DNA of 31,342 nt from JAQTNP01 sp964616145 (GTDB lineage Bacteria > Patescibacteriota > Minisyncoccia > Minisyncoccales > PEYH01): assembly GCA_964616145.1 (NCBI GenBank), contig CAZTRD010000009.1, positions 1 through 31,342 on the forward strand, written 5' to 3'. Positions 23,768 to 31,342 of this stretch are shown here, piece by piece (within the stretch, counting starts at the first letter, position 1; each line of letters begins with the position of its first letter). The position numbers and the translations under genes are program-made. The notes under the pieces are model-generated. The model searched no databases, was not told the origin of the DNA, and worked only from the letters and a program-made list of their open reading frames with translations.

Positions 23768-24232
23768 TTAGGGATAATTTTCTACAGTACTAAATCTATA
23801 CACTATGTTCCCGTAAATTATATTATTTCCTCCTATAAATTCCGCTCTAAGAGAATGACTAATACAGTAGCACTTAGCGTACTGTTTACCGTTTATCCGT
23901 AAATTCAGATCTACTAGAGATGCTGCTGGAGTATATATCGTAGGATTAATTTGACTGCTATTTGTTACATACCCATACGTTTCAGTATAATTTGCTAAAG
24001 TCTTAAAAAACCCATCTAAAGATATTACTCCACCTCCTGACTGTGGTTGGAAATGCACTAACCTACCGTAATTAGGCCAGCTCCCTCCTATGTAGTAAAT
24101 AGGAGTTAAACCTATATCGTGGTTAACTCCTAAATTCATAACATAGAAAGGTCTTTTTACATTATCTGTTCCATTAGCATCTGTACAATCTAAATCTACG
24201 GAGCTGAGTTTTGCTGCAGACACAATCCCCAT
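23768..24232 (-). CDS. Tail protein candidate, 154 residues
   Basis: The ATG has GGAG 6 bases upstream. The protein is Gly-, Asn-, Ser- and Tyr-rich with beta pattern, e.g. KRPFYVMNLGVNHDIGLTPI and LVDLNLRINGKQYAKCYCIS, without catalytic residues. Two or three similar-sized small genes in a row before a chaperone pair match the tail tube/completion order in contractile or long-tailed phages. The exact part, tube or completion protein, cannot be fixed. Confidence 0.68.
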   Translation of the reverse strand: MGIVSAAKLSSVDLDCTDANGTDNVKRPFYVMNLGVNHDIGLTPIYYIGGSWPNYGRLVHFQPQSGGGVISLDGFFKTLANYTETYGYVTNSSQINPTIYTPAASLVDLNLRINGKQYAKCYCISHSLRAEFIGGNNIIYGNIVYRFSTVENYP

Positions 24233-24253
24233 GATTAACTCCGTTAGATTATA

Positions 24254-24661
24254 TTAACCAGTTGTAGCTTGTCCGAAGATAGCATACCGCTTGGTTAAGA
24301 CCAATGCTTGAATACCTTCACCAAAATCTTGCACACGCAGACCACCGCCGGTGTGGAACGTATTGTGATATTTAACCCCATTAATATCTACTAGAGCGCA
24401 GGAAGTAAGTAAGAACATGGGGCAGGAAGCAACTCCCTGTGAGGTTCCGGAAGGCGGTATAAGCAGTTCTATAGCTAATTGTCCTTTAGGAATATCCGGA
24501 ATAGATTTAGAACCTTTTAGAGTCGGCAGTTTACGCAAATTGCTCGACCAGTTCAAACCAACTCCTAAAACATAACATCCGTGTTTCCCGTCAACTCCAG
24601 ACTGATCCCAAACTGAATTAAGAGTTACATTCGGGTTCGATGTAAGTACAGTATAACCCAT
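24254..24661 (-). CDS. Tail tube-type protein candidate, 135 residues
   Basis: GGAG lies 7 bases before the ATG (MGYTVLTSNPNVTLNSVWDQ). The composition (Gly, Ser, Thr, Val), small size and absence of enzyme motifs fit a tail tube or decoration subunit. Strand-like segments LRKLPTLKGSKSIPDIPKGQ and GGGLRVQDFGEGIQALVLTK are visible. It lies 12 bases after the gene at 24674. Location in the cluster next to the chaperone pair is the main evidence. Confidence 0.68.
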   Translation of the reverse strand: MGYTVLTSNPNVTLNSVWDQSGVDGKHGCYVLGVGLNWSSNLRKLPTLKGSKSIPDIPKGQLAIELLIPPSGTSQGVASCPMFLLTSCALVDINGVKYHNTFHTGGGLRVQDFGEGIQALVLTKRYAIFGQATTG

Positions 24662-24673
24662 TTATTATCTCCA

Positions 24674-25096
24674 CTAGCTGTTTATTCTTAAAATACGGAA
24701 GTTGGTTGCTGTTTCTAGAACTAGCCTATCACCCATAGCCCGCAATCTTCTATTTATCATCCCAGGATTATATACACATTCCGGGAACTTCATAATATTG
24801 TAAATACTTCCACCTCTATTGTAATTAAGTGTAATTGATAAGGCGGCATGGTTGTAGGCTTCGTTGGTAATTAAAGTGAAATATGTGGCTGCTGAAGCTT
24901 CAAAACTAAAGGCATAAATATTAATATCTCCAGTAGTATCTCCCCAGAAAATATATCTTTTTCCAGGACCGCCATCCCAAAGTTGTGCTGGAGTATCCCA
25001 GTTAGCTTCAACATTAGAAGCTCCACCAGCTAGAGCATACCCACCAGAAGATTGAATTAAAATTCCAGCATAGTTAAGGATATTCGATACAGCCAT
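24674..25096 (-). CDS. Small beta-rich virion protein, 140 residues
   Basis: The first gene after the perfect promoter at 25128-25155, with AAAGGG just before its ATG. A strong promoter immediately ahead suggests high expression, as for a major structural subunit. The sequence is Gly-, Asn-, Ala- and Tyr-rich with strands such as KRYIFWGDTTGDINIYAFSF and HAALSITLNYNRGGSIYNIM. No known motif. Whether it is a major tail or head protein is an inference from promoter strength, not from homology. Confidence 0.72.
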   Translation of the reverse strand: MAVSNILNYAGILIQSSGGYALAGGASNVEANWDTPAQLWDGGPGKRYIFWGDTTGDINIYAFSFEASAATYFTLITNEAYNHAALSITLNYNRGGSIYNIMKFPECVYNPGMINRRLRAMGDRLVLETATNFRILRINS

Positions 25097-25127
25097 TTAT
25101 ATATTCCCTTTATGTAACCTTCATATT

Positions 25128-25155
25128 ATTATACACTAATTTATTTTTTTGTCAA
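25128..25155 (-). promoter_or_regulatory. Perfect-consensus sigma-70 promoter
   Basis: On the minus strand TTGACA (25150-25155) and TATAAT (25128-25133) are separated by 16 bases; all twelve hexamer bases match consensus. It lies in a 59-base gap, directly after the stop of the gene at 25156 and 32 bases before the gene at 24674-25096. In such a gapless block this is almost certainly used. Confidence 0.85.
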
Positions 25156-25812
25156 CTATACCGGAGTCTCTACAACAGTCTCCCAGAAATAGTATTTACT
25201 CCAAGTAAAAGATACCGCAACAACGTCCGTAGGAGTAGGTTTCTCTTCCCTCTGTTGTAAAGGAGACATCTCCCCGACATCAAAAGACTCTAAAGAGAAA
25301 TCATTCTCTATTACTGGAGCAAAATACATAAATCTAACATAGATTTCTTCCGCAAGTAATTCCGACTGTGCTGGAGTTAGTCCTTCACATATTATACTAT
25401 GTGTTCCTGAAATATACTTAAATCTTTTATTATTATCTGTAAGTTCGGTAGGAGCTCCATTAATAGTAGCCCAAACCTGTATGTTTACACTTTTTAGAGG
25501 GGTAGGAATTACTACAGGTTTTACGGGACCTCTCTCTATAAATAAAGCTGGCTTCTTAGATTCCGACTTTATATCCCTATTGAAGCCGGGAGCTATAAGT
25601 ATAGCTGTCTGCTTAATATCCGAATTCCAGATTAAAGTCTTTAGAGTTGTATTGGCTATCCTATTCGCATCCGAAAAGTGAAATTGGAGAAGGCGCATGA
25701 AAGCTCCTGTTAAATCGAAAGGAGTAGCCGGTTCTTTAACAAAACGGCTAATGCTTTCCTGCATAGCTTCTCTAACACTCCCCCAAGTAGGTTCTATAAA
25801 TGTATTACTCAT
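25156..25812 (-). CDS. Neck or tail-terminator candidate, 218 residues
   Basis: The ATG overlaps the 3' end of the preceding gene by 8 bases. The protein has an N-terminal helical part (VREAMQESISRFVKEPATPF) followed by beta-rich text (PALFIERGPVKPVVIPTPLK, VNIQVWATINGAPTELTDNN). This alpha/beta layout with a C-terminal Trp-rich strand (SFTWSKYYFWETVVETPV) resembles small neck or tail terminator proteins, which usually lie just upstream of tail tube genes as here. I recognise no exact family, so the assignment rests on size, order and fold impression. Confidence 0.68.
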   Translation of the reverse strand: MSNTFIEPTWGSVREAMQESISRFVKEPATPFDLTGAFMRLLQFHFSDANRIANTTLKTLIWNSDIKQTAILIAPGFNRDIKSESKKPALFIERGPVKPVVIPTPLKSVNIQVWATINGAPTELTDNNKRFKYISGTHSIICEGLTPAQSELLAEEIYVRFMYFAPVIENDFSLESFDVGEMSPLQQREEKPTPTDVVAVSFTWSKYYFWETVVETPV

Positions 25813-27817
25813 CTTTTACACACCTATATTTGGTTAAAGCAACTTCTCTATATGCTCTAGCCCAAATCCCAATTTCCTTCTCTAAGTTATAGTTGTTAAA
25901 CACTAATTCGTATCCATTATTTGATAATGTATTTCTTAAATTTTTATCTTCAATCAACTTAGTTAAACAATTTTCCCATCCTTCTAAATCATCCACCTTC
26001 AACCCGGTAACCCCATCTTCTATAAAAGAAAATACTGGGCTATTACTTACTACGCAGGGGACTCTAGCTGCCGAAGCTTCTAAGTACTTAATAGGACTTT
26101 TCCCTATGTTGTTAAAAGGAATATCTGCTAGAGGGATAAAGCATATATCGAACTTAAGTTCAGCTAACTTATTGTAATACTTATATACATCTACAAAATT
26201 TGTATGTGTAACCTGCAAATCTCCTAAAACACTCTTAGGAGCGAAGAAGGGTGGCTTAAGTTTTCCATCCCAACCGAACAAACATATTTCCAATCTATCT
26301 TTATACTTCTCCTTAAGCTTACGTAATACGGGGGCAACTCTCTCCAAATCTATGTAATGCGTGCAGCCACCCATCCATCCTAAGCGAATGTGATTATCAT
26401 CCGTTACGTAAGTTGTTTCAGGAAACTTATCGAAATTAATACAGTTCGGAGCAACTACATATTTACTTTCCGGAACTCTTTTTTGATAGAACTTTCCTAA
26501 AACATCTCTAGTAGTAGTAAAAGCGGTAGTATTACCCACCCAATCTAGAACAGAATCCGGATCCACAATACTTCTAGCTAGATTGAATTTATCTAGGTGG
26601 ATGTAATCATCATCTATTTCGAATATCTGCGGGATACCGTGCTTATTGAGAAAATCTCTTACATCCTTCATCCTAGCCGGAGTTGGAACCTGCCAAACAA
26701 ATATATGAGCCCAGTTTATAAGTTCCGGAGTTAGGACCGAAGTTGGGAATGCTACTATATCCTTAGTGCATTTATTTAGCATGTAAGCTGGATTATCGAT
26801 CCTAGCCCATCCACAACCATCCTTATGCCCGAACATTAGTACGTGCAGTTTTCCCTCATCGCTCTTAAGATCGTATCTCTTTTCAAAATCGAATTGTAAT
26901 TGCAGATTCTCAGCTACAAAAGGATCTCTAAATATTTCCCCACCAGCGAAATTGGATTCCACTCTATCACTAACTCCTAAACACCAATCTTTCTTAAGCA
27001 TTCTCCTATCTTTAAAGTGAAAAGCTCCTAACTCCCTAAGTTCTTTCTTATAGAAATCTATGAATGGATATAAATGTGTTTGGTGATCGTACGCAGCTCT
27101 CTGTCTAACTTCCTGCGTAACTCCTCTAGTCTGCCAACCGTAGTGGATAGTTATAGCGTAGCCTAGACAGTAATTCTTTTTACCTTCTAAAATACATTTT
27201 AAACTGTATTCCACATCCGAATAATCCTCTATGTATATAGAACTAAAGCCTCCTAAAGTTTCAAATAGAGATTTAGAAGTCAACATACATATTGCGGAAT
27301 TAGCAGCTACTTCTATATGTCTGCTATAAAATAAAGTGTCCATCTGTTGCACAGCATTCTGCTGGAGATCTAGAACACCATTCTCATACTCCGAAATCTT
27401 ATATCCCATCCCCTGTATTCGTTCATCTTTATTCCTAAGCTGTGCTGCTACAGTTCCCACATTTTTATTACTACTGTAAAAGTTGGATAGGATAGATATC
27501 ACGTCATTCACCGGCTCGCAATCATCATTCAGAAATAAGATATATTCCGTATCTTTATCTACATATTTTTCTACAGCAGTATTGTTTACTTCAGCGAAGT
27601 TAAACTCTTTTGAATATTCAAATATTTGTACAGGCCAGTTAGTCTCTTTCTCCCACTTTCTAAGCTTACTTAGGATTTCCGGACTATCTCCCGTATACAT
27701 TATAATAATGTTGTAATTAGGATATAACGTTTTAATGCAGAGTTGATTTACTGCATTAACAACTAAATCAAAGTGATGTTTAGTTGGAATAATTACCGTA
27801 ACTTTAGGATGTTCCAT
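25805..27817 (-). CDS. Two-domain glycosyltransferase (GT2 + GT4)
   Basis: 670 residues. Residues 1-245: GT2 with KVTVIIPTKH at the start, metal motif LFLNDDCEP (NDD 97-99), and the acceptor-side YIEDYSDVEYSLKC with ED 197-198. Residues about 322-660: GT4 fold starting KLHVLMFGHKDGCGWARIDN, then IRLGWMGGCTHYIDLERVAP and SPIKYLEASAARVPCVVSNS, where Glu of YLEAS is the expected donor-binding residue. Two transfers in one chain would build a disaccharide from nucleotide-sugar donors. GGAG is 6 bases before the ATG. It is transcribed just before the neck candidate, so it too is inside the virion block. Acceptor unknown. Confidence 0.87.
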   Translation of the reverse strand: MEHPKVTVIIPTKHHFDLVVNAVNQLCIKTLYPNYNIIIMYTGDSPEILSKLRKWEKETNWPVQIFEYSKEFNFAEVNNTAVEKYVDKDTEYILFLNDDCEPVNDVISILSNFYSSNKNVGTVAAQLRNKDERIQGMGYKISEYENGVLDLQQNAVQQMDTLFYSRHIEVAANSAICMLTSKSLFETLGGFSSIYIEDYSDVEYSLKCILEGKKNYCLGYAITIHYGWQTRGVTQEVRQRAAYDHQTHLYPFIDFYKKELRELGAFHFKDRRMLKKDWCLGVSDRVESNFAGGEIFRDPFVAENLQLQFDFEKRYDLKSDEGKLHVLMFGHKDGCGWARIDNPAYMLNKCTKDIVAFPTSVLTPELINWAHIFVWQVPTPARMKDVRDFLNKHGIPQIFEIDDDYIHLDKFNLARSIVDPDSVLDWVGNTTAFTTTRDVLGKFYQKRVPESKYVVAPNCINFDKFPETTYVTDDNHIRLGWMGGCTHYIDLERVAPVLRKLKEKYKDRLEICLFGWDGKLKPPFFAPKSVLGDLQVTHTNFVDVYKYYNKLAELKFDICFIPLADIPFNNIGKSPIKYLEASAARVPCVVSNSPVFSFIEDGVTGLKVDDLEGWENCLTKLIEDKNLRNTLSNNGYELVFNNYNLEKEIGIWARAYREVALTKYRCVKDE

Positions 27818-28145
27818 CTTTTTCTCCTACACAAATAACTTCGTATAATCTTTTTTTAGAATCAACAATTTCTAATTTACCTAATCCACCTATTTCTATA
27901 TCGTTTTCATCTTCCGGTAACTCTGAACACCAGCACATAAATAATAAAAAGTTTGCTGTTTCAGGATCCACTCTAATTTTAAATATTCTATTATATTTAC
28001 AATCAAACGGTGGATAATAAAAAGCTTTCAATATTTCAGTTATAGATGATCTAGTAAGTTCTCCAGATATAAGAGATACGCGCTGTTTCTTTTTGGAAAT
28101 ATCTACTACGATATCCACATACTCATTCTTAATAATTTTCTTCAT
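27804..28145 (-). CDS. Small lysine-rich protein, 113 residues
   Basis: Starts MKKIIKNEYVDIVVDISKKK at ATG 28145; a GTG at 28163 is possible but lies within the GTGCAC inverted repeat. Ribosome site is weak (GAGAAG). Two beta strands with lysines alternate, then a hydrophobic stretch (ETANFLLFMCWCSELPEDEN) and an acidic end. No family recognised. It overlaps the double glycosyltransferase by 14 bases, so they share a message and may act together. Confidence 0.62.
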   Translation of the reverse strand: MKKIIKNEYVDIVVDISKKKQRVSLISGELTRSSITEILKAFYYPPFDCKYNRIFKIRVDPETANFLLFMCWCSELPEDENDIEIGGLGKLEIVDSKKRLYEVICVGEKDGTS

Positions 28146-28155
28146 TTTTCTTCTC

Positions 28156-28175
28156 AAGTGCACTTTTGTGCACTT
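28156..28175. repeat. 8-bp inverted repeat (AAGTGCAC-TTTT-GTGCACTT)
   Basis: A perfect 8-bp stem with a 4-base loop, just after the stop of the gene at 28177 and ahead of the next start. In the leftward direction there is no T-run after it, so it is not a good terminator there; in the rightward direction TTT follows. It may be a translational-control hairpin between two genes of the block, or an operator. Confidence 0.6.
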
Positions 28176-28176
28176 T

Positions 28177-29043
28177 TTACCTCTGTAGGAAATCGGAAGA
28201 ATCTGTTCTCCAGGATTGATCTAAACTTTCTATCCCGGAGGAAGAGCTTTCCGAAGTCTGTAGAGGAATACTGTATTCTATTTGACCGGCTGGAATTTCA
28301 TTTAGAGCTACTGTATATATAACCGGTCTTTCCTTTAACTCAGCAATCGTTTGCACAGTACGTATAATATAACGTGTATCTGTATTAGCAGCAACCCAAA
28401 TATCGAAAGAAGATATAAGAGGATAAGATACACATCTACCCTGTCTTAGGATAGTATCCTCTACACCGAAGGGGGGCTTAAGTTCTATCTGCGATTTACT
28501 CCCACCCAAAAACTCTATGTAGTATGGATAAGCATTATAATAACCATCTACAATTCCAGTTCCATAACATGTAAAACAATTAGGTTTGGAGACCTGATGT
28601 TCTAAATCAAAATCTTTACAGGATGCACAGACTGTTCCCCAATGTCTTCTTCTTAAAAGCCATCCAGAAACTCCTATGTCAATAAGCCTTTCATACTCCT
28701 GTCTTAAGATATTCTTTACAATTCTAAATTCTCGGGTTGTTAAGTTTCCGGAAGCGTTTTCTGGAACAGATATGTATTCTGCGGAATTATCTATCAGCAC
28801 TATTCTGTAATACACATTATCTATTAATCCATATTTATAAGATGTTGTATCTAAATAATATGCCTGATTTATTATAGGAGTAGAGTTTAAGCGAGTCCAG
28901 TTTCCTGCGGAATAACCCGCTTCTACATAAAAAGTATATGTTCCGGATTCAGGGGAAAAACGGGGATCTAAATCCCAACTAACTAAACTATACTTAGTTT
29001 GGGGGGAGAGAACTACTGAAATATTTTTAAAAATATCTGCCAT
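28177..29043 (-). CDS. Neck/virion protein with zinc-binding CxxC pairs
   Basis: 288 residues. Residues about 8-105 look like a fibronectin/Ig-type beta sandwich (VLSPQTKYSLVSWDLDPRF, TYTFYVEAGYSAGNWTRLN). Residues 139-162 hold CASC and CFTCYGTG, i.e. CxxC at 139-142 and 156-159 followed by a GTG turn, a treble-clef or DnaJ-type zinc pattern. The C-terminal part is beta-rich with an alternating pattern. The combination of a beta sandwich with CxxC/CxxCxGTG is one I associate with phage neck or tail accessory proteins. Its ATG has only weak GGAT upstream. A nuclease or chaperone role is not supported. Confidence 0.75.
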   Translation of the reverse strand: MADIFKNISVVLSPQTKYSLVSWDLDPRFSPESGTYTFYVEAGYSAGNWTRLNSTPIINQAYYLDTTSYKYGLIDNVYYRIVLIDNSAEYISVPENASGNLTTREFRIVKNILRQEYERLIDIGVSGWLLRRRHWGTVCASCKDFDLEHQVSKPNCFTCYGTGIVDGYYNAYPYYIEFLGGSKSQIELKPPFGVEDTILRQGRCVSYPLISSFDIWVAANTDTRYIIRTVQTIAELKERPVIYTVALNEIPAGQIEYSIPLQTSESSSSGIESLDQSWRTDSSDFLQR

Positions 29044-29076
29044 TCTTAAAATCCAAAGTGACTTTTCGACTAATTA

Positions 29077-29853
29077 TTATAGGCCAACTTGAGAGATATT
29101 ACAAGGAATATTAATATTATATAAAGACTTCCAATCACCTATAACTGGAGGAACTGTTTGTAGGTGAACGGCCTGAAAAGGAATAGGTGTAAAAAGAACC
29201 ACTTCCTTATCGTACATTAGATTTATTGTGTTATCCTCACTTATACCGTTAATTCCATAATTTGTAACGGCCATAAACTTATCCCAAAAATGTAGCAGTA
29301 TCCATTTAGTAATCATCATAGTACACGTGGTGTGAAAGTTCTGCCTCCAATGACAATCAGAACTAGCCACAATCCTTGTAGGAGTGATTCTATCAGGATG
29401 ATAATCTATAGGATCATCATACGGGGCAATAGCAACTTGATTTTCACAAAGCTTTGGGGAAAACTGTTCCCAAGCATTTACCATAAACTGTACAGCTGTA
29501 TCTTTATGGAGATGATCGTCCTCGACAAAATAAATAAGATTGGCTCCATTAGCCATAGCCAACTCGTATGTCTTTTTTAAACTCTCACCATTTCCAGTAT
29601 TATCTAAATGAATGTAATTCACATCACATTTACATATAGCAGTTTCCTTCTTCATTCTTTCCAGAGTTTCTTCTGACGAATGATCATCGATTATAGTAAA
29701 TAAAGTTTCTTCAGCTTTGTTGAAATTATTAATAGAAGATACAAGAGATTTTAAACTAACTATCATAATCTCTTTTTTATCAACATCGACAAACCTGTTT
29801 CCCCCGTGAAAGTTTTTTCCATCGTGGGTTCTTAAAAATATAGAGAGGTACAT
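29077..29853 (-). CDS. GT2-like glycosyltransferase
   Basis: 258 residues. ATG 29851-29853 has AAGGAG 6 bases upstream and begins the first beta strand at once (MYLSIFLRTHDGKN), so I prefer it to the upstream ATG at 29880, which overlaps the previous stop as ATGA. Acidic clusters IIDDHSSEE (DD 56-57) and YFVEDDHLHKD (EDD 111-113) are where GT2 enzymes bind donor and metal. The C-terminal part (ISEDNTINLMYDKEVVLFTP) gives the general base region. The acceptor is unknown. It adjoins the TPR-GT9-like gene, suggesting sequential sugar additions. Confidence 0.78.
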   Translation of the reverse strand: MYLSIFLRTHDGKNFHGGNRFVDVDKKEIMIVSLKSLVSSINNFNKAEETLFTIIDDHSSEETLERMKKETAICKCDVNYIHLDNTGNGESLKKTYELAMANGANLIYFVEDDHLHKDTAVQFMVNAWEQFSPKLCENQVAIAPYDDPIDYHPDRITPTRIVASSDCHWRQNFHTTCTMMITKWILLHFWDKFMAVTNYGINGISEDNTINLMYDKEVVLFTPIPFQAVHLQTVPPVIGDWKSLYNINIPCNISQVGL

Positions 29854-29876
29854 AAAGAGCTCCTTGCAACACACAA

Positions 29877-30980
29877 TCATCCTAAACTTTCTACTAAACT
29901 ATTTCTGAGATTAATGAAAGGCTCATCCCAATTTCCAAAATTAGTCTGCCTAAATACTGTCACAGTCTTATACCAACTCGATGTATCCCCCGGCTGTGCC
30001 CAAATATAATAAGGCATTATAGGAACAATAACCCAAGTCTTCTTCCCCATAGCTCCAGCAAGATGAACTACAGAAGTACAGGAAGATATTATTAAATCCA
30101 TTTTACCAATTGCCGCCGCAGTGTCGTCCCAAGTATATATCAAATTAGACAAATCTGTTATCCCTTCAGGGAGATTCAGAATGTCATTATCCCTTTGAAA
30201 AGAATACAACTGAACTCCAGGAATATTTGCTAATTCAAATAAGGGTTCTACTGGAAATTTTCTCAACTGTTCATGTTCGAATTTGGGATTTCCAGCCCAC
30301 CTAATTCCTATATTAAATTTGTCCTTTTTTATTACATAATCCCAAGCTGGATTGATGGGGATCCTAATGTAGGGATCGTTTAAAAGAGTTACGTAACTAG
30401 TATTACAAAAAATTGCGGCAGACATTGCCGGAACCCAACAGTCATGTTTCACCAAAGGGACTGCCCTAACATCTATTACAGTATCCACACCCACTACCGA
30501 ATCAAAAAGATTCATAAGTCCCTTATTGCATGATAAAATTACAGTGGCTCCCATTTGTTTGAAATTTCTAGCAAACCTGGCGTTTATGATTTCATCCCCG
30601 AGACCTCCTTCAGAATAAAGCAAAAGCTTCTTACCAAACAGTGAGCTTCCGTCCCACTGCTCTGTTTTAGTAGGTGGACGTGGACTTCCAAAAAGTCTTT
30701 TAGGTCTACTTAAATAGAGATTGTGCATTCCCCTCTGCAAATCGCCGGCCTTCATATATTTCCAAGCTTTATTAAAAGCTCTTTCCGGACTCATCGGAAG
30801 ATATTTATCAGCCTCTACTTCCCAGTATTCAGCAAGATCGTATTTTCCTTGGGCACAATAAAGAAGCTGGAGATCAAGAATGATTTCCTTTTTTCCGGAT
30901 CTAATAAAATTAAGAGCTATCTCTTCAGCTTTTTCAAATGAACCGTTGGAGTACTCCAACATTTCCTGGATCGTTGCCAT
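29877..30980 (-). CDS. TPR protein with GT9/GT41-like glycosyltransferase domain
   Basis: 367 residues. Residues about 10-90 are helical repeats of TPR type (EKAEEIALNFIRSGKKEIIL, YDLAEYWEVEADKYLPMSPE, AWKYMKAGDLQRGMHNLYL). Residues about 115-367 form a GT-B domain: KKLLLYSEGGLGDEIINARF with the glycine loop GGLGD (125-129), then FNIGIRWAGNPKFEHEQLRK and DLIISSCTSVVHLAGAMGKK, where His is the usual GT9 donor-side residue. TPR plus GT-B is the design of O-GlcNAc-transferase-like (GT41) and heptosyltransferase-like (GT9) proteins, the former acting on protein side chains. If so, it could initiate protein glycosylation on the virion. The stop overlaps the next gene's alternative ATG. Confidence 0.8.
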   Translation of the reverse strand: MATIQEMLEYSNGSFEKAEEIALNFIRSGKKEIILDLQLLYCAQGKYDLAEYWEVEADKYLPMSPERAFNKAWKYMKAGDLQRGMHNLYLSRPKRLFGSPRPPTKTEQWDGSSLFGKKLLLYSEGGLGDEIINARFARNFKQMGATVILSCNKGLMNLFDSVVGVDTVIDVRAVPLVKHDCWVPAMSAAIFCNTSYVTLLNDPYIRIPINPAWDYVIKKDKFNIGIRWAGNPKFEHEQLRKFPVEPLFELANIPGVQLYSFQRDNDILNLPEGITDLSNLIYTWDDTAAAIGKMDLIISSCTSVVHLAGAMGKKTWVIVPIMPYYIWAQPGDTSSWYKTVTVFRQTNFGNWDEPFINLRNSLVESLG

Positions 30981-31019
30981 TTATTTTCCTAGCCCATAAC
31001 CACTACAAAACTATAGATT

Positions 31020-31342
31020 TTATTTAAAGCCAAAAAAACTAGTTCCACCAGCATTTTCTGCCATAGAAACCCAGGAAGTCGATGATCCAACCTGTACAGG
31101 AGAGCTCCGGTCAACGATATCACCCAATCCCAACTGACCAAACTGATTACGTCCCCAAGCCCATAACGTACCATCTGTCTTTATTGCCCAAAAACAATCG
31201 TATGAACCTTTGACATCAGCCCAGTCTGTTAAAGCTCCGACCTGTACTGGAGAACTACGATTTGTCTTATCACCCAAACCAAGCTCCCCGTATGTAGTAT
31301 TATATCCCCAAGACCATAACGTACCATCTGTTTTTATTGCCA
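31020..31342 (-). CDS. RCC1-like repeat protein, C-terminal end only
   Basis: The frame is open to the right edge, so the start is not in the window. Two RCC1-type blade repeats of 51 residues are visible: AIKTDGTLWSWGYNTTYGEL followed by GLGDKTNRSSPVQVG, then AIKTDGTLWAWGRNQFGQLG followed by LGDIVDRSSPVQVG. The C-terminus is SFFGFK. RCC1 repeats build beta-propellers; phage and bacterial forms usually serve as binding or spike modules. The strong identity of the two units at DNA level suggests recent duplication. It is the upstream end of the leftward block as seen here. Confidence 0.85.
   Translation of the reverse strand, partial: AIKTDGTLWSWGYNTTYGELGLGDKTNRSSPVQVGALTDWADVKGSYDCFWAIKTDGTLWAWGRNQFGQLGLGDIVDRSSPVQVGSSTSWVSMAENAGGTSFFGFK

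Noticed and set aside
30989..31174. Leftward 61-codon frame next to the RCC1 gene
   Set aside because: Alternate frame of the RCC1 repeats; the other frame gives the clear repeat motif and stays open to the window edge.
1..31342. tRNA genes, CRISPR arrays, integrase or transposase
   Set aside because: No cloverleaf, no spacer-repeat array and no such protein motifs seen; the 63-bp and RCC1 repeats are coding.

Overview
The window is a stretch of a large tailed-phage genome (or a prophage of one), not an ordinary chromosomal segment. The support is a long array of tightly packed leftward genes for virion and tail proteins (tail fibre, LamG and RCC1 repeat proteins, small tail-tube-sized proteins, a tail-assembly-chaperone-like pair with a -1 frameshift site), a phage-style sigma factor, and overlapping or abutting starts and stops (TAATG, TGATG). 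Base composition is AT-rich, with heavy use of ATA, AGA and GGA codons. Strong GGAG-type ribosome binding sites and one perfect TTGACA-16-TATAAT promoter fit a host with ordinary sigma-70 signals (Firmicutes- or Proteobacteria-like rather than Bacteroidetes-like). I cannot name the host or phage. No tRNA, integrase, transposase or CRISPR array is visible.

Layout. Positions 1-940 read leftward: the start of a 21-residue-repeat protein runs off the left edge, preceded by about 350 bases without a credible gene that can fold into at least eight stem-loops (a candidate structured RNA), and then a small gene of unknown function. The RNA and that small gene form a GC-rich island (near 55-60% by hand count, against about 32-40% around it). 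Positions 1053-8299 read rightward: a DNA ligase with an N-terminal LigD-type phosphoesterase domain and a C-terminal HExxH metallopeptidase-like domain, a 56-residue basic protein, an exostosin-like glycosyltransferase, two SAM methyltransferases, a 634-residue probable structural protein and two unknown proteins. A terminator region at 8298-8370 separates these from the convergent leftward block.

Positions 8413-31342 are one almost gapless leftward block. In transcription order from the right edge it holds: RCC1-repeat protein, TPR plus GT9-like glycosyltransferase, GT2-like protein, a CxxC/CxxC neck-like protein, a small protein, a GT2+GT4 double glycosyltransferase, a neck or tail-terminator candidate, a perfect promoter, three small tail-type proteins, the tail-assembly-chaperone pair, a charged coiled-coil-like protein, four tail or baseplate proteins, a tail fibre, a LamG protein, a 1051-residue protein with three glycosyltransferase-like segments and a methyltransferase, another methyltransferase, a structural protein, a small basic protein, a sigma factor, a Hint-like protein and a small unknown protein.

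How it fits together. Glycosyltransferase and methyltransferase genes lie inside the virion gene block, often coupled to tail genes, and the rightward block carries a second set. The simplest reading is that this phage builds and O-methylates glycans, most likely on its own virion or tail fibres. That is inference; nothing in the sequence shows the acceptor. The sigma factor inside the block may control late transcription. The most novel items are the structured RNA island, the ligase-metallopeptidase fusion, the multi-enzyme glycan fusions and the catalytically degenerate Hint protein.
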